DNA from: Bacillota bacterium
Lineage (GTDB): Bacteria; Bacillota_I; Bacilli_A; Izemoplasmatales; Hujiaoplasmataceae
Length of the DNA stretch: 42,609 nucleotides
Direction of reading: 5' to 3'
NCBI GenBank assembly: GCA_022710895.1
Contig: JAKLGB010000002.1
Span: forward strand, 20,344 to 62,952
Numbering within the stretch: the first letter of the stretch is position 1; each line of letters begins with the position of its first letter. Shown piece by piece: positions 1 to 7,710 of the stretch. A program made the translations under genes and the position numbers. Under the pieces are notes generated by a model. The model made no database searches, had not been told where the DNA came from, and was given only the letters and a program-made list of their open reading frames with translations.

Positions 1-1
1 G

Positions 2-583
2 TCCAACGAACGATTGGAATTTCTTGGGGACGCGGTCCTCGATTTGGCCGTGGGTCGATATCTTTATGACCATCTTCCTTATGATGAAGGGTTCCTGACT
101 AAGAAAAGGGCCCAGGATGTATGTGAAAGTTCGTTGCATCAATATGCCCTCAAATGCAATCTTGGCGACTATCTGTTGTTGGGAAAAGGCGAAGAAAAGA
201 ATCAAGGACGGGAAAAACCGGCGGTGTTGGCGGACGCGTTCGAAGCTCTTTTGGGAGCCGTCTTTTTGGACAAAGGATTTGATGAAGTATCCAAAATCCT
301 GAATAAAGTCGTCTTCCCCAACATCAAAGCCACTCTCAATGAAGACGATAATGACTACAAGAGCAAACTGCAAGAATGGATTCAATCCGACAAACGCAGC
401 CTGAATTATGTGATCATCAGCGAATCCGGACCCGCTCATAACAAAGAATTCGTCGCCCGGGTCTATATGGACGAGACGATCATGATGGGGGAGGGCGTCG
501 GAAAAACCAAAAAAGAAGCCGAACAGAACGCCGCGAAAGTCGCGCTTGAAAAGCGCGCCTCGCTTCCAGACGCCGTCGAATGA
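2..583 (+). CDS. rnc: Ribonuclease III, 5' end cut off by the window
   Basis: Double-strand-specific endoribonuclease that processes rRNA precursors and structured mRNAs. The reading frame is open from the first bases of the window, so the start codon and N-terminal part of the catalytic domain lie upstream. The visible part opens with the RNase III signature (NERLEFLGDAVLD), whose Glu and Asp residues bind the catalytic Mg2+. A second acidic cluster (ADAFEALLGAVFLD) follows. The C-terminal 70 residues form a double-stranded RNA binding domain, starting at DYKSKLQEWIQ and ending with the GxGxxKKEAEQNAA helix. A TTG at position 14 could look like a start but falls inside the signature, so it is not one. 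dnaD follows 19 bases later and is probably co-transcribed. Family assignment is certain; only the N-terminus is missing. Confidence 0.97.
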   Translation, partial: SNERLEFLGDAVLDLAVGRYLYDHLPYDEGFLTKKRAQDVCESSLHQYALKCNLGDYLLLGKGEEKNQGREKPAVLADAFEALLGAVFLDKGFDEVSKILNKVVFPNIKATLNEDDNDYKSKLQEWIQSDKRSLNYVIISESGPAHNKEFVARVYMDETIMMGEGVGKTKKEAEQNAAKVALEKRASLPDAVE

Positions 584-602
584 CACCGGAAAGGAGATAC
601 CC

Positions 603-1268
603 ATGGATTATCGTCTTGCCAAGAAGTGGATTGATGAAGGAATCATCGATTTCAAAGAACTGATTCTGCAAAACTATAAAGATATCGGCCTCAATGAAAC
701 CGAGGCATTCATCCTGATCGAACTGCACAAACAGTCCAAGGCCGGGGTCAAATATTTGAATCCAAAAAAGCTGATCAAAAACGTGGCATTGCCGATGGAA
801 GAACTCCTTGGGGTGCTCGATCGCCTCTTGCAAAACGGGTTCCTTTCGATGGAAATCGTCAAGACCGAAGCGGGAAAGGAAGCCGAAGTATTCTCCCTCG
901 GACAGACCGTCGAAAAAATCATCAAACATTCGAACCGAGTCTTGGATGAATTGACCCTCGAATCCCCTAAAACCTATGCCACCAGCGAAGAGGAATTGGT
1001 CGACTTGATCGAGAAGCAATTCCAAAAGCAATTGACCCCGTTGGAAATCGAAATCATTCGCAAATGGGTCGGGGAAGATCGCTATTCGATCTTTGACATC
1101 AAGAAAGCGCTCCTCGACGCCATCAAGGCAAACAAGTCCTCCCTAAGTTATGTCGACGGCATTCTCTTGAAACGCGCCCATGCGGTCCAAAAAGGAAAAG
1201 AGACGCAGTATGCCGCCCAAGAACCCGAAGCCTTGAAAGCCTTTTTCGATTCTTGGATCAAAAAATGA
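603..1268 (+). CDS. dnaD: DnaD-family replication initiation / primosome protein
   Basis: Predicted 221-residue DnaD-like protein, which in Bacillota helps remodel the origin and load the replicative helicase with DnaB and DnaI. The start is the ATG at 603, preceded by AAGGAGA at 590-596; in-frame codons further upstream lie inside rnc. The N-terminal ~110 residues look like the winged-helix DDBH1 domain. Residues ~135-200 carry the DDBH2 domain, with TPLEIEIIRKW and then SLSYVDGIL, matching the family YxxxI motif; the Trp that often follows in that motif is absent. The stop overlaps the start of nth (ATGA). The dnaD-nth pair is a well-known Bacillota arrangement, which supports the call. Confidence 0.88.
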   Translation: MDYRLAKKWIDEGIIDFKELILQNYKDIGLNETEAFILIELHKQSKAGVKYLNPKKLIKNVALPMEELLGVLDRLLQNGFLSMEIVKTEAGKEAEVFSLGQTVEKIIKHSNRVLDELTLESPKTYATSEEELVDLIEKQFQKQLTPLEIEIIRKWVGEDRYSIFDIKKALLDAIKANKSSLSYVDGILLKRAHAVQKGKETQYAAQEPEALKAFFDSWIKK

Positions 1269-1894
1269 AGCCGGGAGAAGCGCTTGCCATTTATGCGGAA
1301 ATCGCCCGGATGTTTCCCCAAGCCCGCTGTGAACTGCTTTATACGAATGAACTGGAATTACTCGTGGCGATCATTCTTTCGGCCCAAACGACCGACGAAG
1401 CCGTGAACCGAGCCACACCCGCCCTGTTTTCCCGTTTTCGAACGGTCGAGGATTATGCCGGTTCGGAACCGGAGGAGATCGGCGAGTTTATCCGCCACTT
1501 GGGACTCTATCAGAACAAAGCCCGCTTTCTTCGTGATGCCTGCCGGATGATCCTCGATCGATTTGACGGAATCATCCCGGCGAATCAGGCTGATTTGGAA
1601 AGTCTTCCGGGGGTGGGAAGGAAAACCGCCAACGTATTCTTGTCCGAATGGCACCGAGTCCCGCGAATTGCGGTCGATACTCATGTATCCCGTGTGAGTT
1701 TCCGACTCGGGTTTTGCGAAAAAAACGATTCCCCCGAGATGATTGAGAAACGATTGATGGCCCTGTTTCCGGAAAATCTTTGGATCGAGCTCCATCACCG
1801 TTTCATTTTTTTCGGACGCTATTTTTGTACTTCCCGTTCCCCTGCATGCGAACGATGTCCGTTTCTATCTTTTTGTCAAGATCCCCATCGGTAA
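1265..1894 (+). CDS. nth: Endonuclease III (DNA glycosylase / AP lyase)
   Basis: Base-excision repair enzyme that removes oxidised pyrimidines and cuts the abasic site. The 209-residue length is typical. The helix-hairpin-helix motif LPGVGRKTAN carries the catalytic Lys, and the following VDTHVSRV carries the catalytic Asp. The C-terminus has four Cys in the C-X6-C-X2-C-X5-C spacing that binds the [4Fe-4S] cluster (CTSRSPAC, ERC, PFLSFC). The ATG at 1265 overlaps the dnaD stop by four bases, which indicates translational coupling. A terminator lies directly after the stop, so rnc-dnaD-nth may end here as one unit. Confidence 0.97.
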   Translation: MKPGEALAIYAEIARMFPQARCELLYTNELELLVAIILSAQTTDEAVNRATPALFSRFRTVEDYAGSEPEEIGEFIRHLGLYQNKARFLRDACRMILDRFDGIIPANQADLESLPGVGRKTANVFLSEWHRVPRIAVDTHVSRVSFRLGFCEKNDSPEMIEKRLMALFPENLWIELHHRFIFFGRYFCTSRSPACERCPFLSFCQDPHR

Positions 1895-1923
1895 AGCCTT
1901 CTTTTTGAAGGCTTTTTATTTTC
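1893..1923 (+). terminator. Intrinsic terminator after nth
   Basis: AAAGCCTTC and GAAGGCTTT form a perfect 9-bp stem with a five-T loop, followed by a T-rich tail. It starts inside the nth stop codon. Confidence 0.9.
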
Positions 1924-1991
1924 TTGGCAGCGGTTTGGAATATTACGAATTTTTTCAAAAAATTCTGACATCAAAAATAAGCACCTTCGCA

Positions 1992-1997
1992 TATAAT
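1992..1997 (+). promoter_or_regulatory. Candidate -10 box for the Rgg-like regulator
   Basis: TATAAT lies 90 bases before the start of the regulator. The best -35-like match, CTGACA at 1965-1970, is 21 bases away, longer than the usual 16-18, so the promoter may depend on an activator. Only the -10 match is convincing. Confidence 0.4.
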
Positions 1998-2086
1998 ATT
2001 CTATGGTCGCCCCAAAAGCACCTTCCTTTTTTTATGGGCAATATTGTGATTGGGACGACACGAAAAATTCAGGAGACAGAGGAACC

Positions 2087-3331
2087 ATGAACAGCAGACT
2101 TCAGGCCGAAGTTCGGCGCAGACAAAACTTAACCGTTCAATTTTACCACAGTGCAATCGGAAACAAGTTGAAAAAACGACGAACGGAACTGCGGATGACC
2201 CAGCAGACGTTAGCCAAAGGCATTATCTCCAACACATTTGTATCCAAATTGGAAAACAATGTCATTCATGCCAACAAGGAATGCCTGATGATGTTGATGG
2301 AGCGATTGGATTTGCCTCTCGATACCGTCAATCTTCCCGAAAATCTGTTGAACATGCTCCATCGATCGGTGGACTGTTACTATTGGATGGATCGGCAGGG
2401 ATATCGGGACGTAATCGATCAAACCAGATCGGATGATTTTTCGGTTCTCGTCCAAATCATCCGGCTCGGGTACGCGTGCCTGATTCGCAACACCGAAGAA
2501 GCCATTCCGCTTTTCAACGACCTTTGTCGGTATTTTCCATCGATGGACGATCAAGCGTTCAGTGTATTTATGGTATATGGCGCCGAAGCCCATTTGCTTA
2601 CGGGAGATTATCCGATGGTTCGCGAGTGTCTGAATTCGGCGGAACAAATCGTGGGAACCGATCGGCGGTTGGTGGCGATGATCCACCATCATTATTGTCT
2701 GTTATATGGGTTCACGGAGGAATGGGGTTCGGCATTCAGAGAAGGTGCCGAAGCGCGGAGAAACTTCGAAGAAACCGGGAACCTTCGTCGGCTGATGAAG
2801 ATGAACGTCGACCGTTTCCAATTTCGTTTGGCGGACCAAACCGATTGGACGATTCCCTATTCACCGGATCAACTTTCTCTTTTGGACGCTTACGATGTCG
2901 ACCGCTACCATTTTTTGCGGGCGGTTCTGGAATCCGAACACGAAGACCTGTTTGATAAAATCGAATATAACAGCCAATGGTACCCGGTTTGCCTGTTCTT
3001 AAGGTGCTGGAAGGCGCAGTCGGAGGGAAACCAAGGTCGTTTTACGGAACTGATGACCCAATGGGAACGTTTGGAGTCATCCGCGGAGTGGTTGATCGAC
3101 TACCGTCATCTGCTGGAGTTGTCCGCCAAAGGCGATTTGACGGGATTGAAAGATTATCTCGTCGATGTCGTCCTTCCCCTTGCTATTCAAAAGAACAACC
3201 TTTTCCTGATGAAACGGGTCACCGATGAAATTTTCCGGATCCTCACGAAGAAAAAGCGATATAAAGACGCCTGCATTTATGCCGAAAAATTGGTCAAGGA
3301 AACAGAACGGATCAAAAGAAAATGGAACTGA
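2087..3331 (+). CDS. Rgg/PlcR-like transcriptional regulator (HTH plus helical repeats)
   Basis: Predicted 414-residue cytoplasmic regulator. Residues ~22-75 are an XRE-type helix-turn-helix (IGNKLKKRRTELRMTQQTLA, then ISNTFVSKLENN). The remaining ~330 residues are all-helical with aromatic-rich repeats, as in the tetratricopeptide-like ligand-binding domain of Rgg/PlcR/MutR regulators, many of which sense short peptides. The ATG at 2087 is chosen because AGGAG lies 11 bases upstream; the frame is open further upstream without another good ribosome site. No small peptide pheromone gene is evident next to it. It converges with mrp. The target is unknown; the HTH assignment is firm, the Rgg assignment moderate. 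Confidence 0.75.
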   Translation: MNSRLQAEVRRRQNLTVQFYHSAIGNKLKKRRTELRMTQQTLAKGIISNTFVSKLENNVIHANKECLMMLMERLDLPLDTVNLPENLLNMLHRSVDCYYWMDRQGYRDVIDQTRSDDFSVLVQIIRLGYACLIRNTEEAIPLFNDLCRYFPSMDDQAFSVFMVYGAEAHLLTGDYPMVRECLNSAEQIVGTDRRLVAMIHHHYCLLYGFTEEWGSAFREGAEARRNFEETGNLRRLMKMNVDRFQFRLADQTDWTIPYSPDQLSLLDAYDVDRYHFLRAVLESEHEDLFDKIEYNSQWYPVCLFLRCWKAQSEGNQGRFTELMTQWERLESSAEWLIDYRHLLELSAKGDLTGLKDYLVDVVLPLAIQKNNLFLMKRVTDEIFRILTKKKRYKDACIYAEKLVKETERIKRKWN

Positions 3332-3347
3332 GGATTTCCTCGGTTCC
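3312..3347 (-). terminator. Terminator for mrp (minus strand), overlapping the regulator stop
   Basis: GGAACTGAGG (3324-3333) pairs with CCTCGGTTCC (3338-3347) around a four-base loop, with one G-U pair. On the minus strand it is followed by ATTTTCTTTT, fitting a terminator for mrp. The stop codon of the convergent regulator lies inside the stem, and the plus strand has no U-tail. Confidence 0.65.
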
Positions 3348-3355
3348 ATGCGATT

Positions 3356-4357
3356 TCAAGCATTCATGAGTTTGATCAACTTCCTGGCCAGAAACAAATA
3401 GACGATGCCGATCGGCTCCGACGGGGCAAAAAGCGAATGATGGCCCGAAACGGGTTGACCGAGAGGAATCGAACCCAATAAGTCCTTTTCCAAAGCCTTG
3501 GCGACGGTCTCGCCTCCGCCTTTGCCGAAGACATCGTGACGGACACCGTCCACTTCGAAAAAGGCCATGTTTTCGATGACTCCCAAGACGTCTTGTTTCA
3601 ATTCTTTTGCGGCAAAACCCGCTTTGATGGCGATGGAAGCCGCACTAATGTGCGGGGTCGTGACGATGACCATCTTGGCATCGGGAACCAGGTTTTTCAC
3701 GTCCATCATCACGTCTCCGGTCCCCGGAGGAAGGTCGATCAACAAATAATCCAGATCTTTACTCCAAAGGGTGTTTTTAAAAAAGACGTTGAGGATTTTC
3801 CCGAGCATCGGCCCTCTCCACATCAGGACTTTGTTATCACCCATCAAAAAAGCGGCGGAAACCAATTCGATTCCGTTCTTGACGATCGGATACAAATTGC
3901 CGTCTTCCGTGCCCTGCAGTTCCTGATCCTCCACGTCAAAGATTTTCGGGATGTTGGAACCATAGACGTCGGCGTCGATGATGCCGACTTTTTTCCCGAT
4001 TTCCTTCAACGCCATGGCAAGGTTGGCGGTCACGGTCGATTTCCCGACGCCGCCTTTGCCGGAGGCGATCCCCAAAATTTTCAACTGCTTTCCCAATCCC
4101 GGAATCCGCATTTGTTCGTATTCGATGACCACCCCGGCAAAACCCAAATCCATTTTGATGATTTTTGCGATCAGTCGCGTCATGACAGCGGTATATTCCG
4201 GGGATTTGACACCAATTTCCAGCAAGAGCACCACCGCGTTTTTTTCGCTGTCGATGCCGAGATGCTTGATGGCATTCGTGTCTTTCAGGGTGGTTCCCCG
4301 ACTCGGATCGACCACCGTCTCGATGCGAGAGCGGATTTCTTCGAGCGTATAAGCCAT
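3356..4357 (-). CDS. mrp: Mrp/NBP35-family P-loop ATPase, Fe-S cluster carrier type
   Basis: Predicted 333-residue cytosolic protein. The N-terminal ~80 residues match the MIP18 (DUF59) domain often fused to Mrp. A deviant Walker A motif GKGGVGKS lies at residues 100-107 and DLPPGTGD at 208-215, both typical of Mrp/ApbC ATPases that transfer Fe-S clusters. The CxxC pair that usually follows the conserved ENMxxF motif is absent: here ENMAFFEVDGVRHDVFGKGG contains no Cys. Metal chemistry may therefore differ, or the protein may act as a regulator, as proposed for SalA of Bacillus. The start has AAGGAA just upstream, and a good minus-strand promoter lies at 4392-4421. It is divergent from the LmbE-type gene. 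Confidence 0.9.
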   Translation of the reverse strand: MAYTLEEIRSRIETVVDPSRGTTLKDTNAIKHLGIDSEKNAVVLLLEIGVKSPEYTAVMTRLIAKIIKMDLGFAGVVIEYEQMRIPGLGKQLKILGIASGKGGVGKSTVTANLAMALKEIGKKVGIIDADVYGSNIPKIFDVEDQELQGTEDGNLYPIVKNGIELVSAAFLMGDNKVLMWRGPMLGKILNVFFKNTLWSKDLDYLLIDLPPGTGDVMMDVKNLVPDAKMVIVTTPHISAASIAIKAGFAAKELKQDVLGVIENMAFFEVDGVRHDVFGKGGGETVAKALEKDLLGSIPLGQPVSGHHSLFAPSEPIGIVYLFLARKLIKLMNA

Positions 4358-4391
4358 GAATATTCCTTCTTTCCGGTGTTAATTCATTCCT

Positions 4392-4421
4392 ATTATACCC
4401 GTTCGAGGGGTATTTGTCCAA
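4392..4421 (-). promoter_or_regulatory. Promoter for mrp
   Basis: On the minus strand, TTGGAC (4416-4421) and TATAAT (4392-4397) are separated by 18 bases, about 35 bases before the mrp start codon. Confidence 0.75.
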
Positions 4422-4469
4422 AAAAATGTTCGGATTTTGGCATCGATTCTGCCGGCACGCGGAAAGTTT

Positions 4470-4478
4470 TGGTATAAT
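4470..4478 (+). promoter_or_regulatory. Extended -10 promoter for the LmbE-type gene
   Basis: TGGTATAAT is a perfect TGn-TATAAT extended -10. No clear -35 is present, as is common for this class. It lies 30 bases before the start codon. Confidence 0.65.
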
Positions 4479-4508
4479 GGAAGCACAAGATTAGTTGGGG
4501 GCGATGAC

Positions 4509-5297
4509 ATGTACCGATGGATATTGAAAAAGGCAGTTCCGTTGCCTGATGTCCGGAAGATGAAAACCGCCGTTTTCGTCGGCCCCCATCCCGACGATAT
4601 CGAAATTGGAGCGGGAGGGACTGTCCACCGGATGGTTCTTCAAGGCGCCGTGGTCACCTTCGTTCTATGCACCGACGGCCGCAGCGGAACCAAGGATCCG
4701 GTTTCGGAAGGAGAACAGATCGCTAAAATCCGTCGCTCCGAAAGTCTTGCGGGCGCCGCCCGATTGGGAGTCAAAGATGTCCGATTTTTGGATTTTCCCG
4801 ATGGGGGAGATTATTCGGAAAGAGACTTGTCGCGGAAACTGGCGGAAGTTCTCGCCGATATCCGCCCTGAAATCGTTTTTTGTCCCGACCCGATGTTGCG
4901 GTCGGAAATCCATCCCGACCATCTTCGTACGGGAAACGCGGTGAGAACCGCGGTCTTTTGGAATGGCTTTGCATCCATTTTGCGTCAAAACGGAATCCCC
5001 TTCGATCCCCAAAAGGTATCTCAAACGCCCTCTCCGGCTTTGGCCTATTTTTACACCGATCATTGCAACCGGAAAATCGCCCTTTCCGGTGCGAATGTCA
5101 AGGCGAAAACGGAAGCCATCCTTTGTCACAAGAGCCAGTTTTCCGGCCTCGGTGCCCCGGAAGTTCAGGGGATGTTCCGTTATCTCAAATTGCGACAAAC
5201 CGCAATGGGTTGGTCGGTTCTGCGGCTTCAGGCGGAAGGTTTTTTCATGATGGCTCCCCTGCATCAACATGCGTTTCCGGAGGTCTTGAATTTTTAG
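4509..5297 (+). CDS. LmbE/PIG-L family zinc deacetylase
   Basis: Predicted 262-residue enzyme that removes an N-acetyl group, usually from a GlcNAc-type sugar, with one zinc ion. The family signature GPHPDDIEIGAGG (residues 25-37) supplies the first His and the Asp of the metal site. A later IHPDHLRTGNAVR carries the downstream His. This is the layout of bacillithiol BshB and related deacetylases, but no bshA or bshC is nearby, so the substrate stays open. ATG 4509 is preceded by a G-rich stretch; ATG 4504 is in another frame. The gene stands alone under an extended -10 promoter, divergent from mrp. Confidence 0.85.
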   Translation: MYRWILKKAVPLPDVRKMKTAVFVGPHPDDIEIGAGGTVHRMVLQGAVVTFVLCTDGRSGTKDPVSEGEQIAKIRRSESLAGAARLGVKDVRFLDFPDGGDYSERDLSRKLAEVLADIRPEIVFCPDPMLRSEIHPDHLRTGNAVRTAVFWNGFASILRQNGIPFDPQKVSQTPSPALAYFYTDHCNRKIALSGANVKAKTEAILCHKSQFSGLGAPEVQGMFRYLKLRQTAMGWSVLRLQAEGFFMMAPLHQHAFPEVLNF

Positions 5298-5328
5298 TCA
5301 TGGATAACCTCGCGTCAAGAAGAATTGC

Positions 5329-5357
5329 TTGACATAACCGGAAAAAACCGATATAAT
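5329..5357 (+). promoter_or_regulatory. Consensus promoter for yceD-rpmF
   Basis: Perfect TTGACA (5329-5334) and TATAAT (5352-5357) with a 17-base spacer, 26 bases upstream of the yceD start. Confidence 0.92.
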
Positions 5358-5383
5358 AATTTCGCTGTGTCGAGGTGGTTTTG

Positions 5384-5860
5384 ATGAAATGGGCTACCAA
5401 AGAGTTGCGGAAACTCGTTCATATCGACAACCGATTTCAATACTCCGTCGACTTGACGGATTATCTGCAAGAGGACATGGCTGACTTGATCGGGATTTCT
5501 CCCGTGACGGTCGAAGGCAATTTCCATTATTTGGAGGAAGAAGACCGTTATCTGTTTCAGGTGACCGTGGAGTGTACCCTCACCATGGCTTGCGCCATCA
5601 CCCTGGAACCGGTCGATGTCCCGCTCCGTTTCGCGACGGATTTGGAGTTTGGACACGAAATTTCGGATGACAATACCTTGCCGATCATCGGAGATACCAT
5701 TGACCTTGACCCGGCGATCTTTGCCAGCATCTTGATCGAGAAACCGATGCGCGCGCTTTCTCCGAATGCATACGATCATTATGAGGAAACGATCGTTGGA
5801 CTCGATGAAGATGAAAAAATGGAAAACAATCCGTTCGCACAATGGAAGAAAAAACCGTGA
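5384..5860 (+). CDS. yceD: DUF177 / YceD-family protein, ribosome-biogenesis associated
   Basis: Predicted 158-residue cytosolic protein of the YceD (DUF177) family, linked to 23S rRNA accumulation and almost always encoded just before rpmF. The conserved core CTLTMACAITLEPVDVPL (residues ~65-82) is visible, followed by the acidic ID...DPAIFASILIEKPMRALSP region typical of the family. ATG 5384 is chosen because GAGGTGG sits just upstream; the in-frame GTG at 5375 overlaps that ribosome site. rpmF begins 16 bases after the stop behind a near-perfect Shine-Dalgarno, so the two share the consensus promoter. The molecular activity of the family remains poorly defined. Confidence 0.88.
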   Translation: MKWATKELRKLVHIDNRFQYSVDLTDYLQEDMADLIGISPVTVEGNFHYLEEEDRYLFQVTVECTLTMACAITLEPVDVPLRFATDLEFGHEISDDNTLPIIGDTIDLDPAIFASILIEKPMRALSPNAYDHYEETIVGLDEDEKMENNPFAQWKKKP

Positions 5861-5876
5861 CAGGAGGTGAAACAAC

Positions 5877-6080
5877 ATGGCAATTCCTTTCAGAAGAACA
5901 AGCAAGGCCAAGAGAGATTCCCGCAGAGCCCATACCAAATTGAGCGCTCCGACGATGGTCGTTTGCCCGAACTGCGGTGAACTGACGCTGTCCCACATGG
6001 TCTGCAAGAAGTGCGGTTTTTACAAAGGCAAACTGGTTCTCGCCCCGAAGCCCGAAAAAACCGACAAAGAGAAGAAGTAA
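5877..6080 (+). CDS. rpmF: 50S ribosomal protein L32
   Basis: 67-residue ribosomal protein of the large subunit. The N-terminus [19 protein letters not shown] is the L32 signature, and two CxxC pairs (CPNC and CKKC) form a zinc ribbon, so this is the zinc-binding paralogue type. AGGAGGTGA at 5863-5870 is an almost full anti-SD complement, in keeping with high expression. A terminator follows within 30 bases. Confidence 0.98.
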   Translation: MAIPFRRTSKAKRDSRRAHTKLSAPTMVVCPNCGELTLSHMVCKKCGFYKGKLVLAPKPEKTDKEKK

Positions 6081-6106
6081 ACGACTTTCATCGAAAGAAC
6101 AAAGAA

Positions 6107-6134
6107 GCGCTGACTAGGTCGGCGTTTTTCTTTT
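6107..6134 (+). terminator. Terminator after rpmF
   Basis: CGCTGAC (6108-6114) pairs with GTCGGCG (6118-6124) with one G-U pair and a three-base loop, followed by TTTTTCTTTT. Confidence 0.8.
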
Positions 6135-6265
6135 CTCGGATTCCCTTCTGTCGTAGGGAAACGAAGGTTCTTTCTTGTTTTTTCCATGCTTCTGTGTTAG
6201 CATTGGAGAAGGTGCTTTTGAACGAAAAGATCCGGTTCGGATCCAGAAAGAAGTCGTTGAAGACC

Positions 6266-7192
6266 ATGTCGGAACATATCACCGTGCTTCTCCGTGAAGC
6301 CGTCGAACACTTGAATATTCGTCCCGATGGCGTCTATGTCGATGCTACTGTCGGAGGCGGCGGACACAGCGAAGCGATTCTTCGTCGTTTGACCACGGGT
6401 CGGTTGATCGGTTTCGATCAGGACGACTACGCATTGATGGTTGCGGGTCAACGATTGGCCGGATTGGGGAATTTTTCCCCCGTGAAGGCCAATTTTTCCC
6501 GTTTGCGGGAATGTTTATCGGAAATGGGAATTCGCCGAATCGACGGGATCGTTTATGATCTGGGAGTATCCTCCTTTCAGTTCGACATGCCTGAACGGGG
6601 TTTTTCCTATCAATCGGATGCCCTCTTGGATATGCGAATGGATCCCTCAGGTCCGATTACGGCTTATGATCTGGTCAACGGGGCGGACTCCGCACATCTG
6701 TTGGAAATATTGTACCGTTATGGGGAAGAAGCGAATGCAAAACAGATTGTCAAAGGCATCCTGAAAGCACGCGCGACGGCTCCCATTCGTACAACCTTTG
6801 ATCTTGTCAATGTCATCAAATGCAGTCTTCCTGATAAAATTCTGTCCAAAAAAGGCCATCCCGCCAAGCAAACCTTCCAGGCTTTGCGGATTGCGGTCAA
6901 CGATGAACTCCGTGTGTTCGAAAACTCCCTTCTACAAGCCATCGAGCTTCTCAACCCCGGGGGACGGGTGGTTGTAATCACGTTTCATTCCTTGGAAGAT
7001 CGGATCTGCAAAACGATTTTCCGGGAAAAATCCACGGTCGAAATTCCGAAGGGACTGGCAATCATTCCCACGGAAAAACCCGTTCTTTCCCTCGTCAACA
7101 AACATGTGATTCTCCCCTCCGAAACCGAACAAAAAGCCAACAATCGGGCCCATAGCGCGAAGATGCGCGTGGCCGAAAAAAATCCGTTCTGA
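6266..7192 (+). CDS. rsmH: 16S rRNA m4C1402 methyltransferase
   Basis: 308-residue SAM-dependent methyltransferase RsmH (MraW), which methylates N4 of C1402 in the decoding centre. The start of the fold reads HITVLLREAVEHLNI then VYVDATVGGGGHSEAIL, the SAM-binding loop; the C-terminal ITFHSLEDRI is also diagnostic. ATG 6266 gives the usual N-terminus but has a poor ribosome site. A TTG at 6218 in the same frame has GGAGAAGG six bases upstream and would add 16 residues, so it may be the true start. The gene is normally within the mraZ-rsmH-ftsL division cluster. Here it stands between rpmF and tRNA genes with no division genes visible. Confidence 0.95.
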   Translation: MSEHITVLLREAVEHLNIRPDGVYVDATVGGGGHSEAILRRLTTGRLIGFDQDDYALMVAGQRLAGLGNFSPVKANFSRLRECLSEMGIRRIDGIVYDLGVSSFQFDMPERGFSYQSDALLDMRMDPSGPITAYDLVNGADSAHLLEILYRYGEEANAKQIVKGILKARATAPIRTTFDLVNVIKCSLPDKILSKKGHPAKQTFQALRIAVNDELRVFENSLLQAIELLNPGGRVVVITFHSLEDRICKTIFREKSTVEIPKGLAIIPTEKPVLSLVNKHVILPSETEQKANNRAHSAKMRVAEKNPF

Positions 7193-7204
7193 ACGTTATT
7201 TTAG

Positions 7205-7233
7205 TTGACAGTGCAGGGGCCATATGATAGAAT
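7205..7233 (+). promoter_or_regulatory. Promoter of the tRNA cluster, flanked by an inverted repeat
   Basis: TTGACA (7205-7210) and TAGAAT (7228-7233) with a 17-base spacer. ACAGTGCA (7208-7215) and TGCACTGT (7239-7246) are perfect inverted copies bracketing the -10 box. tRNA-Gly begins 18 bases after the -10. Confidence 0.85.
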
Positions 7234-7250
7234 ATTTTTGCACTGTAAAC

Positions 7251-7324
7251 GCAGGTGTAGTTCAATGGCAGAACATCAGCCTTCCAAGCTGATCATGAGG
7301 GTTCGATTCCCTTCACCTGCTCCA
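7251..7324 (+). tRNA. tRNA-Gly (anticodon TCC)
   Basis: Complete cloverleaf: acceptor GCAGGTG pairs with CACCTGC, the anticodon loop CTTCCAA gives TCC, the T arm is GGGTTCGATTCCC, and CCA is encoded. It is the first of three tRNAs behind the promoter at 7205. Confidence 0.97.
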
Positions 7325-7335
7325 AAAGACCATCG

Positions 7336-7360
7336 ACCCTATGCGATGACATAGGGTTTT
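7336..7360 (+). terminator. Hairpin between tRNA-Gly and tRNA-Ser
   Basis: ACCCTATG pairs with CATAGGGT (8 bp, six-base loop) followed by TTTTC. It could be a partial terminator or a processing hairpin, since two more tRNAs follow without a clear promoter of their own. Confidence 0.6.
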
Positions 7361-7404
7361 CATTTGTCGGAGACGGCGTTCCAACCGGATCCGATTCATC
7401 CCAC

Positions 7405-7493
7405 GGAAGAGTATCGAAGTGGCTGTAACGAGCTTGACTCGAAATCAAGTTGCCTGCAAGGGCACGTGGGTTCGAATCCCACCTCTTCCGCCA
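7405..7493 (+). tRNA. tRNA-Ser (anticodon CGA)
   Basis: Class II tRNA: acceptor GGAAGAG pairs with CTCTTCC, stem CTTGA/TCAAG encloses loop CTCGAAA with anticodon CGA, then a long variable arm, T arm TGGGTTCGAATCCCA, and encoded CCA. It reads UCG codons. Confidence 0.95.
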
Positions 7494-7541
7494 TCTGGTC
7501 CATCAGTCATCTGATTTCAGATAGATCAACATACCAACTAT

Positions 7542-7618
7542 CGAGATGTAGCGCAGTTTGGTAGCGCGCTTGGTTCGGGACCAAGAGGTCGTGGGTTCGA
7601 ATCCCGTCATCTCGACCA
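7542..7618 (+). tRNA. tRNA-Pro (anticodon CGG)
   Basis: Acceptor CGAGATG pairs with CATCTCG, stem CTTGG/CCAAG encloses TTCGGGA with anticodon CGG, and CCA is encoded. It reads CCG codons and is followed by a strong terminator. Confidence 0.96.
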
Positions 7619-7631
7619 GTTTCTCAAATTA

Positions 7632-7664
7632 GGGCGCTTTTCGAATGAAAAGTGCCTTTTTTTT
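7632..7664 (+). terminator. Terminator of the tRNA cluster
   Basis: GGCGCTTTTC pairs with GAAAAGTGCC (10 bp with one G-U), GAAT loop, then eight T. Confidence 0.92.
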
Positions 7665-7710
7665 GCGTTGATGGTTTGTATGTCGGTGCCGTTTTCGGAA
7701 ATTGGGTATT

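Noticed and set aside
3324-3347. Terminator for the Rgg-like gene on the plus strand
   Set aside because: The hairpin has no T-run on the plus strand and contains the stop codon; it fits only as the minus-strand terminator of mrp.
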